Assembly (NCBI GenBank): GCA_021495925.1
Contig: JAKEKT010000174.1
Span: forward strand, 1-33,075
DNA: 33,075 bases
Origin: Diplodia intermedia
Lineage: Eukaryota; Ascomycota; Dothideomycetes; Botryosphaeriales; Botryosphaeriaceae
Direction of reading: 5' to 3'
Made by a program: the position numbers and the translations under genes. The notes below the pieces were generated by a model that did no database searches, was not told the origin of the DNA, and saw nothing but the letters and a program-made list of their open reading frames with translations. Below are positions 1 to 12,500 of the stretch, piece by piece; the stretch's first letter is position 1; every line of letters starts with the position of its first letter.

Positions 1-73
1 ACGTGCATGCTAGCCACTACTACCGACACCCTATCAGTCTTTCCATTCCAAATCTTACGAGACTTTGGATCAG

Positions 74-100
74 CCACTACCACCACCACCACCACCACCA
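74..100. repeat. CAC/CCA trinucleotide microsatellite
   Basis: A run of about eight CAC units lies downstream of the GH32 stop codon, in its presumed 3' flank. It is a simple repeat; no role can be read from it. Confidence 0.8.
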
Positions 101-187
101 TCGCCGCCCGACAGCCAAACCCCCAACTCCATCATTAAAAAACCACCACTCCCTCCCTCCCACCCACAAACCCAACCCTCCCTCAGC

Positions 188-2301
188 TCAATACCCATCA
201 TAAACCTGCACCCCAACATCCACCCACTCGTTCTCGACCGTGACATGCGTCTCATAGTACGGATCCACATGCAGCTCCCCGCTCGAATTCGCCGGGCGCT
301 GCGGCCACACGTCCCTCATGCCGTCCCAGAACGTCACGTTCTCAAACACGGCGGCGCCGGCCGTCGACACCACCGCGGCGCCCAGCGCGTCCGCGCGCGA
401 CGGGTACACGCGCGACGACAGCGACAGGCGGTCGTTGACGAAGATCTCGAGCAGGGAGCCGTCGACAAAGATGTCGAAGACGAGGGGTTCGGGGACGACG
501 TCGTCGGTGTTGGTGTCGGACGACGCGGAGTCGGCGGCGGCGGGGAAGAGGAACGGCTCGAGGTATGCGTTGAAAGACGACTGGGTGAAGTTCGCGATGA
601 GCGACGAGCGCGCGCGGTTGAGGACGAGCGTGTTGTTGAAGGGCGTCCAGAACACGGTGGTGTACTCGTCGTCCGCGGGGGACGCGCGCAGCTTGAAGCC
701 GACCTGGCCGTCCGCCGCGGCGGCCGCCGGCCACGAGGCGAGCGTGGCTTGCAGGTGGTACGCGGAGCTGTTGAGGCCGTCGATGCGCCGCTCCTCCTCC
801 TCTTCCACCTCCTCCTGGCCGCCGCCCCCGCCGACCGCGATGTCGCCCACGGCGTTTTCCCGCCCCTGGATGCCCGCGACGACGTCAGGCAGCGGCCGCT
901 GCGCCAGCGTCGTCACCGTGTACGTCTCATGCCTCCCGCCGCCATCCTCCCCATCCTCCCTCTCCCACACCTCAGCGCTGCGCTCGGGCGGGCCTTCCGT
1001 CGGCGCCACCACCCCGCGCCATTTGCGGACGTACAGCTCGCGCGGCAGCAGCAGGGCGCCCTGATACCCGTTCTGACTGACGCCGTAGCCGTTGAAGTCC
1101 TCATCCGCCCAACCCCACGCGACGCGCCTGCCCGCCTTCTCGTCCCAGAACGTGTTCACGGCGTAGCCATTCCCCCAATCGACGACGCCCGCCGCGCGCA
1201 TGTCGAACGCGGCGGACGCGTTGGCGCGGCGCGACACGGCGCCGAGCGCGAAGAGCGACCAGTGGGCGAGGTCGTGGCCGGGCGAGGGAAAGCCCTCGGC
1301 GCCGACGGTGTAGACCCAGTGCAGCGTCGCGCCGTCGCCGCCGGACTCCTCCCTCTCGACGAGCGGGTACAACGTCGCCATCTCGAAGTTGCCGCCGAAG
1401 CTGCCGGTGCGGTCGACGCCGCCCCACGTGGTGTTCAGCGGCAGCTCGAACAGCGAGCCCTGGAACGTCCAGGCCGTCAGGTCGTCGCCGGGCGCCTTCC
1501 ACAACGGCGCGCGGGGGCCGACGCCGCGGATCCCGCTGCCGATCGTGATGTAGAAGGTGTCCTCGGCGTCGCCCAGGACGCGCGCCAGCGCCGGGATGCG
1601 CGCGGGGATCGGGTCGCGCATGCCCGTCACGTTCCAGCCGCCGGGCCCGGCGCCGTCGAGGATCGGGTTGCCGCGCCACTTCTGCCACGTGCGGCCGCCG
1701 TCGGCGGACGTCGCCGCGTTCTGCGTCTCCGACCCGGGCGCGTACGGCTTGCGCCAGAAGTCGGGCGAGGAGCGCGAGCCCGTGTAGAAGATGGTCAGGT
1801 TGCCGTCCGAGGCCGAGCCGTGGAGGTTGCCTGGGAAGGCGCCGCCCGAGAAGGCGCCCAGCCAGTCGAGCCCGAAGGATGCCCCCGGCTCGAGCGCGAC
1901 GAAGTCCCGGCCCCGCCACCCGTTGACGTCGGCCCAGGTGATGAGGTCGCGCGACGTCGCGTGGCCCCACGAAGTGTTGCCGAAGTTGACGTGCTGCGGG
2001 AAGGCTTGGTAGAAGATGTGGTAGGTGTCGCGCTGCGCGTCGTACATGGGGCCGCAGGGGTCTGGAGGTGGTGTCAGCGTCGGTCGTGCTCGTTTTTTCC
2101 GTTGGACGAGAGTGGTTTACCATTCATGTGGCCGGCGGGAGCGGCGACATGGTATCTCGGCCTCCACCGGGTAAAGAGGGAGTTGTTTGCGAGGGTTCCC
2201 AGATCCAGCGACGGCGGGATGTGCTGATCGTCCGGGATGATGAGTGCCTGCGAGGCCGAGGCCATCAGTGCAAGAGCACTTAACGAGCGTGCGGCGTGCA
2301 T
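188..2301 (-). CDS. Secreted glycoside hydrolase family 32 (invertase/inulinase/fructosyltransferase type)
   Basis: Predicted to hydrolyse or transfer beta-fructosyl units (sucrose or fructans) outside the cell. Two exons, 2301-2121 and 2061-188, with a 59-nt GT-AG intron, give 684 residues. The start was chosen because it opens a signal peptide (about residues 1-20, ending ASASQA) and has a TATA box 78 bp upstream. GH32 marks: the nucleophile motif HMNDPCG (Asp61), split by the intron inside the Asp codon; the RDP triad at about 209-211; and the acid/base region GGNFEMATLYPL with Glu at about 287. The usual Cys of the EC motif is replaced by Met, and the first motif reads PCG rather than PNG, as I remember for a divergent fungal branch. 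Several N-x-S/T sites fit secretion. Family assignment is firm; the choice among invertase, inulinase and fructosyltransferase is open. Confidence 0.9.
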
Positions 2302-3335
2302 GCCTTTCTTCCAGAACCTTCCAAGTGGACGCCACCCAGCTTGTCGGACGCCCTTTCTTGGGACCACCCGGCTGGGTCTTTATAGTCCGCGTAGTGTGGG
2401 ACGGAGGAGAAAAAAGATGCTCAGACCGGCCCCCATCCTCCCCGGTGTCGCTGGCACCACGATGGGCCAAGCTGTCAGGTTGTCCTAGACATTGCAACGG
2501 CTTAGCGTGCCCATCAATATCTGGTTTCATCTACGCCAGTGTTACCATGTGGGGCAGGATCAAGCTTTTGGCGTCCGGGTGGCTTCCGGCACTTAGGGCC
2601 GTTGGCCTTTTTGAGCCGCATATCATCGGCTCTGCACGTCATGCATGTCATCCCGCTGTCGGTAAGCTGGTCCGGAGTGTTTTCCCATGACTTCTCGATA
2701 AAAGCATGCCCTTCTTGGATGCCGGCGTCATGGTTTTTACCGCTTGTCAGGCCACCGGAGTAGTCCTTCTCTTGATGAAGGTTCGCCTTGCAAGGGAACT
2801 CGGATCGTTTTACGCACTAAATAGGTCCCGCAAAACGCGTCACGTCATCAAGCGTCGAGTAGGATCGGCAGGGGAGAAGGAGTATATTCGGAGAAATTGG
2901 TGGCGTGTCCCCGAGCATTTGGCTCCGTCGGACTTTCCAACACCGTGGTAAGCTGCTGAGGAAGGAACACTTTCCGGGGCTCCGCAGATGATTTCTGGGC
3001 CGGTTGTAGGTTCTGTCGCCGTAGTCGGAGCTGGTCGCCCTCGCACTGTCCAAGGTTGTCAGTGAAAAGTCGACGATTCTCCATATTGAATAGTACCATG
3101 CTACGAAATCTTTCTCAAAACTACACGCTCTTTCGGGCTCGTCCGTGATTTTAAACATTTGTCATCCCGGTACGGATTGCCCGTCAATTACTCGTACCGG
3201 TATCCACCTGCGATTCTGGGCAGTTTGATGTGCACTAGGACCCTGCGGCCGAAGCTGACTGACAGATGTTGAAGAGGGTAATGAGCGTAGTCATGGAATT
3301 CCAAGTCTCATCAGAGGGGTACCTCGAGCATGTAC
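2302..3335. other. Intergenic spacer, no gene seen
   Basis: About 1 kb between the GH32 start and the end of the F-box gene. Apart from the GH32 promoter it holds only short overlapping open frames on both strands (longest about 110-150 codons), none with a recognisable motif or signal peptide. Confidence 0.6.
2379..2384 (-). promoter_or_regulatory. TATA box of the GH32 gene
   Basis: TATAAA on the minus strand, 78 bp upstream of the chosen start codon; it supports that start. Confidence 0.55.
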
Positions 3336-6112
3336 CTACGTAAATTCTATCCGGCGACCTCGGCAATAGCGTGGAGCTGGTATCATGTGAGAACAAATGA
3401 TGCCTTCTATGCCACCGCCAGCATCACCAAAGGCAAAGACCAGTCCAACGATAGTCGTCCGTGGCTCCCGAGGTCTTAGTGTAACCCAGCCCTGCGCGTC
3501 TTTGTCGCCCCAGTGTATCTCGCGGTCCCTGTTCGTACAAAGCTATGCCCCCGAACCGTCAGCTTCTCGCAACAAGACCGGAATGGTCAGAGCTCTCACC
3601 TTCAGCGCCTTGGAGATTCCTTGTGTCGCAACCTTGACACTTGTAACCTCCTCGCCGCCGGGTCCATCGATATCGAAATCCACCATGGTTCTTGGTGTTT
3701 GGTCGCCCTTATCAACGTCCACGCCACCCGCATCTTGAGCATTTAGCCCAACGAATCGCTCTGGCTGGCCATATTCCGGAGTGTATTGAACGCTCGCTCC
3801 GCAGAGTACGTGGTAGTTCCTGGTATACCACTTTCCGTCCTCCCCCGTTCCGGACACAGTACCGCCCACGATGACATTTGCAGAGAGGCGTGTGATCTGC
3901 CGCAGCTCGTTCAAATCCTTGGCCCATAGCAAGGCTTCACAAGGGACCATGTCTTCAGGGGAGTTGTCGTTTGGCCGGACCACACGGAGAGAAGGGAGGT
4001 TCCACACGCGGTCGCGGGGGTCGGGCAAGTACTCGCGCAGGTCGTTCCTCCATAGGCAGCGCTGCGGGAAGGGGGCATCGCTGTCGTCGTCGAAGGTTTC
4101 GAGCAGGGCGAAGTCGTCCATTGGCGGCCGAGTCCACTGGAGGAGGCCAAGGCGGTAGATCTTGCCATTCTGGGCGTGTTGTGTTAGTCAATGACTGATT
4201 TGGCGAGGGATGGCTGTAATTACTGCCGTCTGCCCTACTAGTCCCACAAGGTTTTTCCCTTCACTAATCAACAGAGGACGAGAGTCGGAAGGCTGAGTAT
4301 CTCCGAGATCATAGTCTTTCATCGTGTGGACAATCTGAGGTTGTGTGAGATGAAGCAGTCCAGGAAGACGCATGCCAGAGCAACGTACCGTGACTCCCCT
4401 GATGGAAGATTGCGTTCCGTGTTGTTCGAGCTTCCTTGGAAACAGATGTAGGATCAGCCCTCGGACCTCAGCGGGGTCCTCGACGGTGACCGTCTCCTTG
4501 GTCACCCCTTCAACGGAATCGTCACGTCCAAAGAGTCTCAAAGTGCCGTTCAGCAACATTGCCAGCCCGACCAACGACTGGTCGCAATCCCAGAATGCGC
4601 TGAAAGAAGCAACACGAGCGTCGAGTTCTTCCGGCGACAGGATCCACTGGGTGGAGACGGTTTCGGCGCCTGCTGTCGGCGGCGGATGAGCGACCAACGG
4701 CATTTGCGGGTTGTCGGCGTACTTCATGATCACTTGAGCCGTTTGGTCAGGGCAGTCGGCAGGGGCTCGCCTCGCCAGTCTTTCGTGGTAGCGCTCGGCC
4801 AACTGCTCGCACACTGCCCAGATGCGGCGCCTGTTTGCGACGGCGAGGAATGGGCCGTCCATCCACCCCCTTGGACGCGTCTCCTGCTCCAGCCACAGGA
4901 ACAGCTTGCGGTAGTCGCAGTCTTCCACCAACCTGGAGTCCTCCATGAGCTCGTGCAGTTCGAAGAACCACGGCATGGAACGGCGAATGAGCTGCTTCCA
5001 GAATCCATGGTTGCTCAGAAGATTCACATGGACCGGCCAAGAAGCGTTGGCGAGGCTCATGAGGGAGTCCAAGGGAAGTAAGCAGAGGATTTTGTACAGT
5101 ATGTCGTACGGAATCTCGGCGAATGGGTCATGAGCGATGCGGGCTGCCAAGTCCGGACGAGGGCTCTCATGTGGCGATTTCTTGAAGGTCTCTTCAGAGA
5201 TTGCGCCGCGTAGCAAGTCCGGCAGCTTGGGAACAAACGTAGGCTGAACGGCCAAAACCTAGCAGAACCGTCAGTCGGAGAATTTCGGAACTGATCAAGG
5301 ATGTATGCCTCTTCTCCAGCTCTGGACTCCCAGAACTGGCCGTCCTCAGGATCGGGGGTGCCGTAATCCAAATCCAAGCGACTGGCGCAATCGGAAGCGA
5401 GATCTTCCATGATGCTGTACAGAAGATCCTTCTCGAGCATTCCAGGGTCCGCGGTGCCGGTGAGGGCCTTGAGAAGAAGCTCAAAGCAACACCAGTGGAA
5501 GGGAAAGACAGCGGTTATGTCAGACACGACCGAGTAGTAGCTGAAAGACTAGGTCAGCGCATGGGAGTTGGAGAGCGAAAGGACTGTGAAGAACCAGGTG
5601 AAGTTTTCCTCTTCGGGCAGGCTTGGATCTTCAAGTTTGTCAGTTCGTCGGGCTGGTCAAGGTCGGAGACTGTGGCACACCGTCTCCGAGTTCGCCGTCA
5701 AATTCGACACCACCCTGCTCTGTTAGTTCGGGGCAACTTTGAAACAGAGCACGGCATCACATACGTAGTCCCAATAATGGCCCGGGCCTGCAACGAAGGC
5801 CTTGGAGACGCCCTTGGCATCGGGGTTGAAGCCAAGGACGTGGACAGGGCGCATCCACTCGAGGTCGGCCTCACTGAGAATGGCCGGGTCGTAGCTGAAT
5901 TTTTCCTCGTAGCTGTCGATGGAGAAGGTCTCGTCATCAACGTCGTCGCTCTTCTCGGCGTCGTCGTTCTCCGTCTCGCTCTCATCGGCTTGGGCTCTGC
6001 GGTGCTGTGCCTCTCGCCACCGGTGGAACCTGGCAGTGCGGGGCCTGGCAGAAACGTGGGCGGCGCCGAGCGCCGAGCCGCAGACGGCGCAGTAGCAGTC
6101 CCAAGAGCCCAT
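3336..6112 (-). CDS. F-box domain protein, eight exons
   Basis: Probable SCF ubiquitin-ligase substrate adaptor. Exons: 6112-5765, 5714-5681, 5628-5595, 5540-5309, 5258-4389, 4334-4224, 4169-3600, 3542-3336; 801 residues. The start opens a CYCAVCG cysteine motif (residues 6-12), followed by an acidic linker and the segment FPFHWCCFE, all typical of a fungal F-box family I recognise. The F-box lies at about 260-289 (FAEIPYDILYKILCLLPLDS). The C-terminal half carries family patterns such as GKIYRLGLLQW and TIVGLVFAFG. Six introns are GT-AG, most with CTGAC or CTAAC branch sites. The intron 5308-5259 appears to be GC-AG: no GT donor restores the frame, while a GC donor does and keeps a family-like junction. 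Intron 4388-4335 is a multiple of three. Substrate unknown. Confidence 0.85.
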
Positions 6113-6292
6113 GGCGTGCGTGGTGAGGAGGACTGAGGAGGAGCGAGTCGTGGCGGCGTGAAGTGGTGGTCTCGCTTAAGCACTAGCCCGCATTCGGTGG
6201 CGCTGCTGCCTACACCTTGCCTTATCAGGACTAAACCCTCGATTGCACAATTAAGCTACCCTAGTACTACTACTACATTACTTCTTATCTGT

Positions 6293-6360
6293 AAACTCCT
6301 ACACCTTTCGTATCCTTACACTCCTATACCTTTCGTATCTCTACCCTCCTACACCTTTTG
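6293..6360. repeat. 25-bp tandem repeat, about 2.7 copies
   Basis: Units at 6293-6317, 6318-6342 and a partial third at 6343-6360 share the core CTCCTACACCTTTCGTAT with few changes. The third unit overlaps the last codons and stop codon (6351-6349) of the GMC gene, so the extra units look like tandem copies of the gene's end. Confidence 0.75.
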
Positions 6361-8257
6361 ACTGCTCGCATCACGCTTGATGATATCGGCGGCCTTCTCG
6401 GCCACGGCATACACGGTCGCCTGGATGTTCCCCAGCGGCTCCAGCGGGAAGACACTGGCGTCGACGACCCTGACGTTGCGGGTGCCGTGCACCACCAGCC
6501 GGCTGTCGACAACGCCGCCCAGCTCGCGCGGCATCATGGCGCACGTGCCGGCCGGGTGGAAGCACGTAAAGGCGCGGTCGGTGGCAATGCGCCTCGCGGC
6601 GTCCAGGTCGCTCGAGTCGGTGTCGGGCAGGCGGCGGCCGCCCTGCTTCAGCACCTTGCGGAACGCCTGCGTGCCGACGAGGCGCTCGAAGTACTGCAGG
6701 TGGCGGGCCTGCAGCTCGAGGTCCAGCGGGTGGGTGAGGTAGCGCGGGTCGATGGCCGGGCTCTGGCGCGCGTCGGGCGACGTGATGTGCACCGACCCGC
6801 GCGAGAAGGGGTGGTTGAGCAGCGCCACCGCGCTGACGTAGTTGCCCGCCTCCTGCCCGCCGAACAGGTACTGCATCGTGTTCTGTTGTGTTTCGTGGTT
6901 GACCTGCTTGGGGATGAACAGGAACTGCACCGACGGCTCGCCCGCCGCCAGCCGCTTGCGCAGCAGCTCGTACTGCGCCGCCTTGCCCGGGGAATCCGCG
7001 TAGCCGTCGGCCGCCGCGTCCGAGTCGGACACCAGCGCCTGCAGCGCGGCGCTGCTGAGCACGCCGTCCTTGTCGACGGGCGGCAGGTGCGCGCTGCCCA
7101 GCATGGTCCCCGTCATCGGCCCCGTGCGCGACTGCTGGTACATCTGCATCACCGCCTCCATCAGCCCCGGCGTGTTCTGCAGGTTGTCGCCCGACATCTG
7201 GTCGTCGGCGATCTCGTAGCTGGTCGTCGACACGACGTGGTCCTGCAGGTTCTCGCCCACGCCCGCGTTGGCCATCTTCACCGCGATGCCGTGCTTCTGC
7301 AGCAGCGCCGCGTCGCCGACGCCCGACAGCTCGAGGATCTGCGGGCTCTTGATGGTGCCGGCCGAGAGGATGACCTCGCCGCCCGCGCGCACGCTGACGA
7401 ACGACCGCTTCCCGTCGGCCTGGTGGAAGACGTGCACGCCGGTCGCGCCGAGGGGGCCGGTGCTGGCGCCGTCCTCCCACTCGATGCGCTCCACCAGCGC
7501 CTCGGTCAGCACGTGCAGGTTCGGCCGGGCCTGCACCGTGTCCGTGTAGTACGAGGAAGCCGAGTACTCGCGCGTCTTGGTGTCCGGGTGGATCGAGACG
7601 GGGTTGGTGAAGCAGCCGATCATCTTGCCGTGGATCTGGTCCGTCTTGGACCGGAACCCGAGTTCGCTGAACGCCTTGACCCACGCCTCGTCCAGCGGGC
7701 TGTAGCCGTCGGGGATCGTCACGTTCAGCGGGCCGTCGGTGCCGTGGCTGGCCTCGTCCATGTAGTCGACCAGCATCTGCTGCTTCGTGGCCTCGGACGC
7801 CGGCCGGAACGTGTGGAACTTGCGGAGGTACGGCGCCATGGCCTCGGTGCCCCAGCCTTGGTCCTTGTTCAGCTCCGCCCAGTCGTCAAAGTCGGCTTTG
7901 CTTGGGTAGAGGATGGCCGAGAAGTTGATGGCGGACGATCCGCCGAGAACGCGGCCGCGAGGGCACGCGATTTGCCTGCCGTTCAACGCCTCCTGCGGAT
8001 TGTCAGTGCGTGCTCGTGTTCTCACTGCTCCGAGATACACTTACCTGAGGCTCTGTCAGAAAACACCAATCGTAGTCCTTGTCCTCGAAGAGAGACATGG
8101 CCAAGCCGGGTGTGTCGATCCTCGGGTCGCCCTTTCGGTTTGCCCCTGCTTCGATCACAGCAACGAGCTTGGACGAGTCCTCGCTCAGGCGTGCCGCGAG
8201 GACGAGACCAGCGGTCCCTCCACCGACAATGACGTAGTCGTAAGCTGGAGCAGTCAT
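6349..8257 (-). CDS. GMC oxidoreductase (choline dehydrogenase / aryl-alcohol oxidase-like)
   Basis: FAD-dependent alcohol oxidase or dehydrogenase. Exons 8257-8045 and 7992-6349 flank a 52-nt GT-AG intron (GTAAGT donor); 618 residues. The N-terminus YDYVIVGGGTAGLVLAARLSE (GxGxxG at 12-17) binds FAD. GMC signature 1 is at about 82-94 (PRGRVLGGSSAIN). Signature 2 is the segment AGTIKSPQILELSGVG. The active-site pair is His550 (HPAGT) and Asn593 (GNIQA), both present, so the enzyme looks intact. There is no signal peptide and no peroxisomal tail, so it is probably cytosolic, unlike the secreted aryl-alcohol oxidases. A TATA box lies about 70 bp upstream of the start. Substrate cannot be told from sequence. 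It is tail-to-head with the F-box gene on the same strand, about 240 bp apart. Confidence 0.92.
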
Positions 8258-8327
8258 CTTGAAGGCTGGGAAAAGACTTGGATGAGGCGAGTGAAGAGCA
8301 AGATGCTTCCCAGCCGATGAACACGTT

Positions 8328-8334
8328 TTTTATA
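8328..8334 (-). promoter_or_regulatory. TATA box of the GMC gene
   Basis: TATAAAA on the minus strand, 71 bp upstream of the start codon. Confidence 0.55.
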
Positions 8335-9578
8335 TGCGTGCCGTCCGGACGAACGTGGTCTGAGTGAGTTCCGCTTTGAGGCAGCAGCACCGAATAGGGG
8401 TCCAGTCCATCCGTTGAAGGATATGCGGAGCCGCCTTCGCTAGATTGCAGAACAGGGGTCCATCGCCGTGCTTGCGCGGCCGAATCCTTATAGGAACGCT
8501 ACTGATGCCGCCGGCACAGACGAAAGGTTACAGGACTGCTTTAAAGACCCCAACAGCTGTGATCGAACCCGAACAATAAATTCTCACATACATAGCCACG
8601 ACCCGAAGCCTTGTTCGACGCAGGCCGGCAAAACGAGACCCTGAAGCAGCTTTAACCTGTGGAGAGCGGTTGCGGCACAGCAAATCCTTAGCCCCACATG
8701 CCTTGACTCGTCCAACCCACCGATGTTGATCAGTTCTTGTTCCCGGCGCCTATAGGTGGGGGCCATATTGACAGCCTGACTCAAAGTCCCGACCACTGTG
8801 CGAAACCGCTAGCGAGCAAGCGCAACACCATATGCTAAGCGTTTCCGGTGTCTTGCCGACGTTGGTGGGTCGTGTGTTGCTCGCGCAACTCCGAAGGGGG
8901 GTGCGCGCGGAAGATCTGCCTGTCACTCCCGGATCGACGCTGCCGTGTGGGGCTTCCCCATCCGGAAAAACAATTGGTACCGGCGCGTTGCATGGCAGCA
9001 GGAAATACCTACAACTAGATGCAGGGAACGATCCGATGTTCGAAGTCGAGTTTTTGAAGCTCCCATCTGAAACTGGCTCCTACACGGTTGTTTCGAAGAA
9101 CTCCAGCCGGATAAGCGCATTTTGTGTGATCTAGATCCGTGGATTATCTTGATACACTTCGGGATACGTAGTAGCTTGAAAGATTTGCGACCAAGTCGTT
9201 CTCGAAGCATTACAAGGTTTTGATCAATAGCCAGGCGGGGCAGATCCTGGAAGTCGAAAAATTCCGATTGGCCAGACGGTTACGGAAATAAATTGCCACG
9301 TGGTTTACCGAAGAACCATCTAACTCCAGCCAGTAAAACGAAGGCCACGGCAAAGCCGTTGTTGCATGCGGGCCGAGAGGTACCAGGCAGCCACGGCCCG
9401 AACGCTAGCAGAGAGAGACTTAAATCTCACCGAACGACGCCTCCTGATCCGCAGAGAAAAATCCCCAAGTAGCTCCAGGACTCTCAGACTAATCGGATTG
9501 CTGACCCCGTGACCAACAAAGTAGTACCGGACCTTGCTTACTTACACCTCCTTCGCCTGCCACCACCGAGCCATCGCA
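8335..9578. other. Divergent spacer between the GMC and NLR genes
   Basis: About 1.25 kb with no gene I can support. A plus-strand open frame at 8832-9134 ends in a faintly beta-trefoil-like stretch (RKYLQLDAG, then SYTVVSKNSS), but it lacks further repeats and may be chance. Confidence 0.5.
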
Positions 9579-12500
9579 ATGGTCTGCAGCTTCTGCATCG
9601 ACGACGAAGACGAGCCCATCGACGACCCCACGCCCGACTCCATCCAAGCATGGCTCGAGGCGCTGCCCCCGCTCGACTTCACGCACGCCCACGCCTTCAC
9701 GCTGAGCCAGCGCCTGCACCACCGCCCAGACACGGGCACAGTCATCACAGAGGCCCCCGAATTCACCGCCTGGGCCGGCAGCACCACCAACAGCAACAAC
9801 AGCAACAAAACCCTCCTCTGCACCGGCCCCCCCGGCTCCGGCAAAACCGTCGCCTTGGCAACCGCCGTCGAATGGCTGCGCGAACGGCACGCCTCCCCCT
9901 CCTCCTCGTCCTCCGCCGCCGCCGCCGACGCCGCCGCCGACGCCACAGCAGTGATCCCCGTATACTTCTCCGCGGCGCAGCCAAAAGCGCTGCTGCTGGA
10001 GCGCGTGTACACGACGCTCGCGCTCGCGCTCCTGCGCGCGATGCCGGCGGGAAGAAGCGCGTTCCCCGAAGAGTTCGTCGACGAGGTGTGGCCGGAACTG
10101 GTGCGCGGGGCGATCGGCGCGCGCGACGTGGCGCGGTTGGTTGGGGGGCTGGCGGGGGCGTTTGGGCGCGTGTATCTGGTCGTCGATGGGTTGGACGAGC
10201 TGGAGGGGGACGGCGGCGGGCAGGGGGTTCGCGAGGAGTTCTTGCGCGAGGTGGCGGGATGGCAGCGGCGGGGGACGGGGCCGGTGTGGCTGCTACTTGC
10301 TTGTTGCGGGTCCGAAGGGCTGGTGGCGATCGACGATGACGACGCGTTGGAGGGCTGCGCGGTGGTTGATGTCGGGGCGGATGGGAGCGTCCTGGATGGG
10401 TATCGTGATGAGCGTGTTTCGAGGCTTTCGGGTGCGGTCGCGGACGACCCGGCGTTGCGGGTTGAGATCGGGAAGGCCGTGGAGGTGAGGTGCGGGAAGA
10501 GGTGGGTGTCTGTCTGTTCAATGCCTTCCTCCCTCACCTGACGATGAAGCAGTTTCCTCGCGACAAGGCTGGCTTTGGACTCGTTTGCAGCGTGTACAGA
10601 CGCAAGCGCAGCCGAGGAGCTCCTCGCGAGGCTGCATGATGACCGGGAGGGATCCGCGTTGAACGCGGCGTACGGCTTAGTTGTCGACCGCATCAACAGC
10701 CAGCCCGCCAACCGCAAAGCGCTCGCTCAAAAGGCCATGTCCTGGATTGTCCGCGCGAGGCGGCCCCTCTGCGTGGCCGAGCTTCTGCACGCCCTAGCGT
10801 TCAACGAAGACGGTACGGCGTGGTCCGAAGGAGAGGTGCCGTCCATTGATGACGTGGTCGCATCCTGTGCCGGGCTGGTGTCCGTCGAGCCTGAAACCGA
10901 CGAGATTCGCGTGTTGCACAAGACCGTGCTGGACTACTTTAGAGACGAAGCAGACGAGTGGATGCAGCCTACGGAAAAGGTCATGGCCATGTGTTGCATG
11001 ACGTACCTTCAGCTGGAAGAACCCGAGGATGCGTTTTGCCAATACATTTGGGACGATTGGAAGGAGGAAGAGTAAGTTGTTTCTTCGCGGTTGTAGGGTT
11101 GCTGGGCTGATGTGGACATTTCCCCATAGACGTTTCTCCAGGGAGTGGCCACTCGGAGACTATTCGATGCGCTATTGGGGTGAGCATGCCCATGGAGCCC
11201 GGAATGACGTCGATATTCAGGAGTCTGCGCTTCGCCTTCTCCGTCACCGGCAGTCCCTGCTACGAGCGAAAAGGAATATCTTGGACAACCTTAAGGACCC
11301 GAGAGGACACAGCTACTATTGCGAAACAATGCCGTCGATTACGCTCCTGGCCCACTTTGGGCTCGACCAAACTCTTGACGCATATCTCGCGGATCAGGTC
11401 AATCGGGTCTCTCCCCTGATGGACAGGACCATGAACGCGGCTTTGCAACTTGCCATCGACCGGAACCAGACAGAAATTTTCAAAGTAATTTTGAGGTTCA
11501 TCCAGCGGACAGGACGCTCGACATACATGAATTTGACTTCCGTAACTGGTAAAGTTCGGTACGCAATCGACGCCGCCAACCATCCGGCCATCGAGGCCGC
11601 ACTAGACATTTTGCCTCTGGCGGCAAACAAGCGGCAAGAGATCCTTGAGTCTTTGTTGAGAGCAGCCATCAAAGAAGAGAACGCAAGAACAGCACGATTT
11701 GTGGCCAAACGCAAAGATTTCTCGCCGTCATCTCACGACCTGTTTGATGCCACTGCTCACGGCATGACGGAACTGGTCGAGATGCTCCTCGACCGTGACG
11801 ACATCGATCCTCATGTGCTCGACAACGATCGAAGAACGACGCTTGCTTTTGCCGCCTTCAAGGGTCTCCCGCGTGTGGTTGAGCTGTTGCTGTCGAATGC
11901 GCAGGTGGATCCAAGTATTCGAGACAAGTTTGGCTACCGAGCGCTGACTTTGGCCGTTATGAGAGCTGATGAGGACAACGAGTTCAGCATGAAACTCATC
12001 ATCCAACGCCTCATCCGGCACGGCATTGACAACAACATCGACACCGGCCTCAACGATAAGACCAAAGACGGCCAAACACTGCTGACGCATGCGGTGCGAA
12101 CTGGCCGACTTGAGATTTTTTCGCTGTTGTTGGAATACCTGGGCGACGAGCTAGCAGGACGAGACCACAACGGACGATGCCTTGTATCGCACGCAGTCGA
12201 AGCGCTATGGCGGAACATGGACGTCCTCAAAGCGCTCATCAACACGCACTCCCTCCCCGCCAACATACCCGACAACGACGGCAAAACGCCGCTCATCTGG
12301 GCCGCCCAAACCGCCCCCTGCGCCGAGAAAATCGCCGTCCTCCTCCAAAGCGGCAAAGACATCAGCATCAACGCGCAGGACTCTTACGGCCGCAGCGCCC
12401 TCTCCTACGCCGTCCAACACACCGACCAAGACGCCGCCGCCGCCATCGCCGCCCTCTTGGCCCACCCCAACCTCGACCCCAACCTCCGCGACGCCGCCGG

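Noticed and set aside
65..2227. 720-codon plus-strand open frame opposite the GH32 gene
   Set aside because: It is the antisense shadow of a GC-rich gene: composition is dominated by Arg, Val and Ala, with no domain, and the minus strand carries a complete GH32 enzyme.
6358..8232. 624-codon plus-strand frame opposite the GMC gene
   Set aside because: Antisense shadow with the same Arg/Val/Leu-rich composition; the GMC motifs are on the minus strand.
8555..8585. GGTTCGA-like B-box motif that might mark a tRNA (also near 23690)
   Set aside because: No A-box at the right spacing and no cloverleaf could be drawn.
8832..9134. Possible beta-trefoil (lectin-like) fragment on the plus strand
   Set aside because: Only two short suggestive stretches; no repeated trefoil units, no signal peptide and an early stop.
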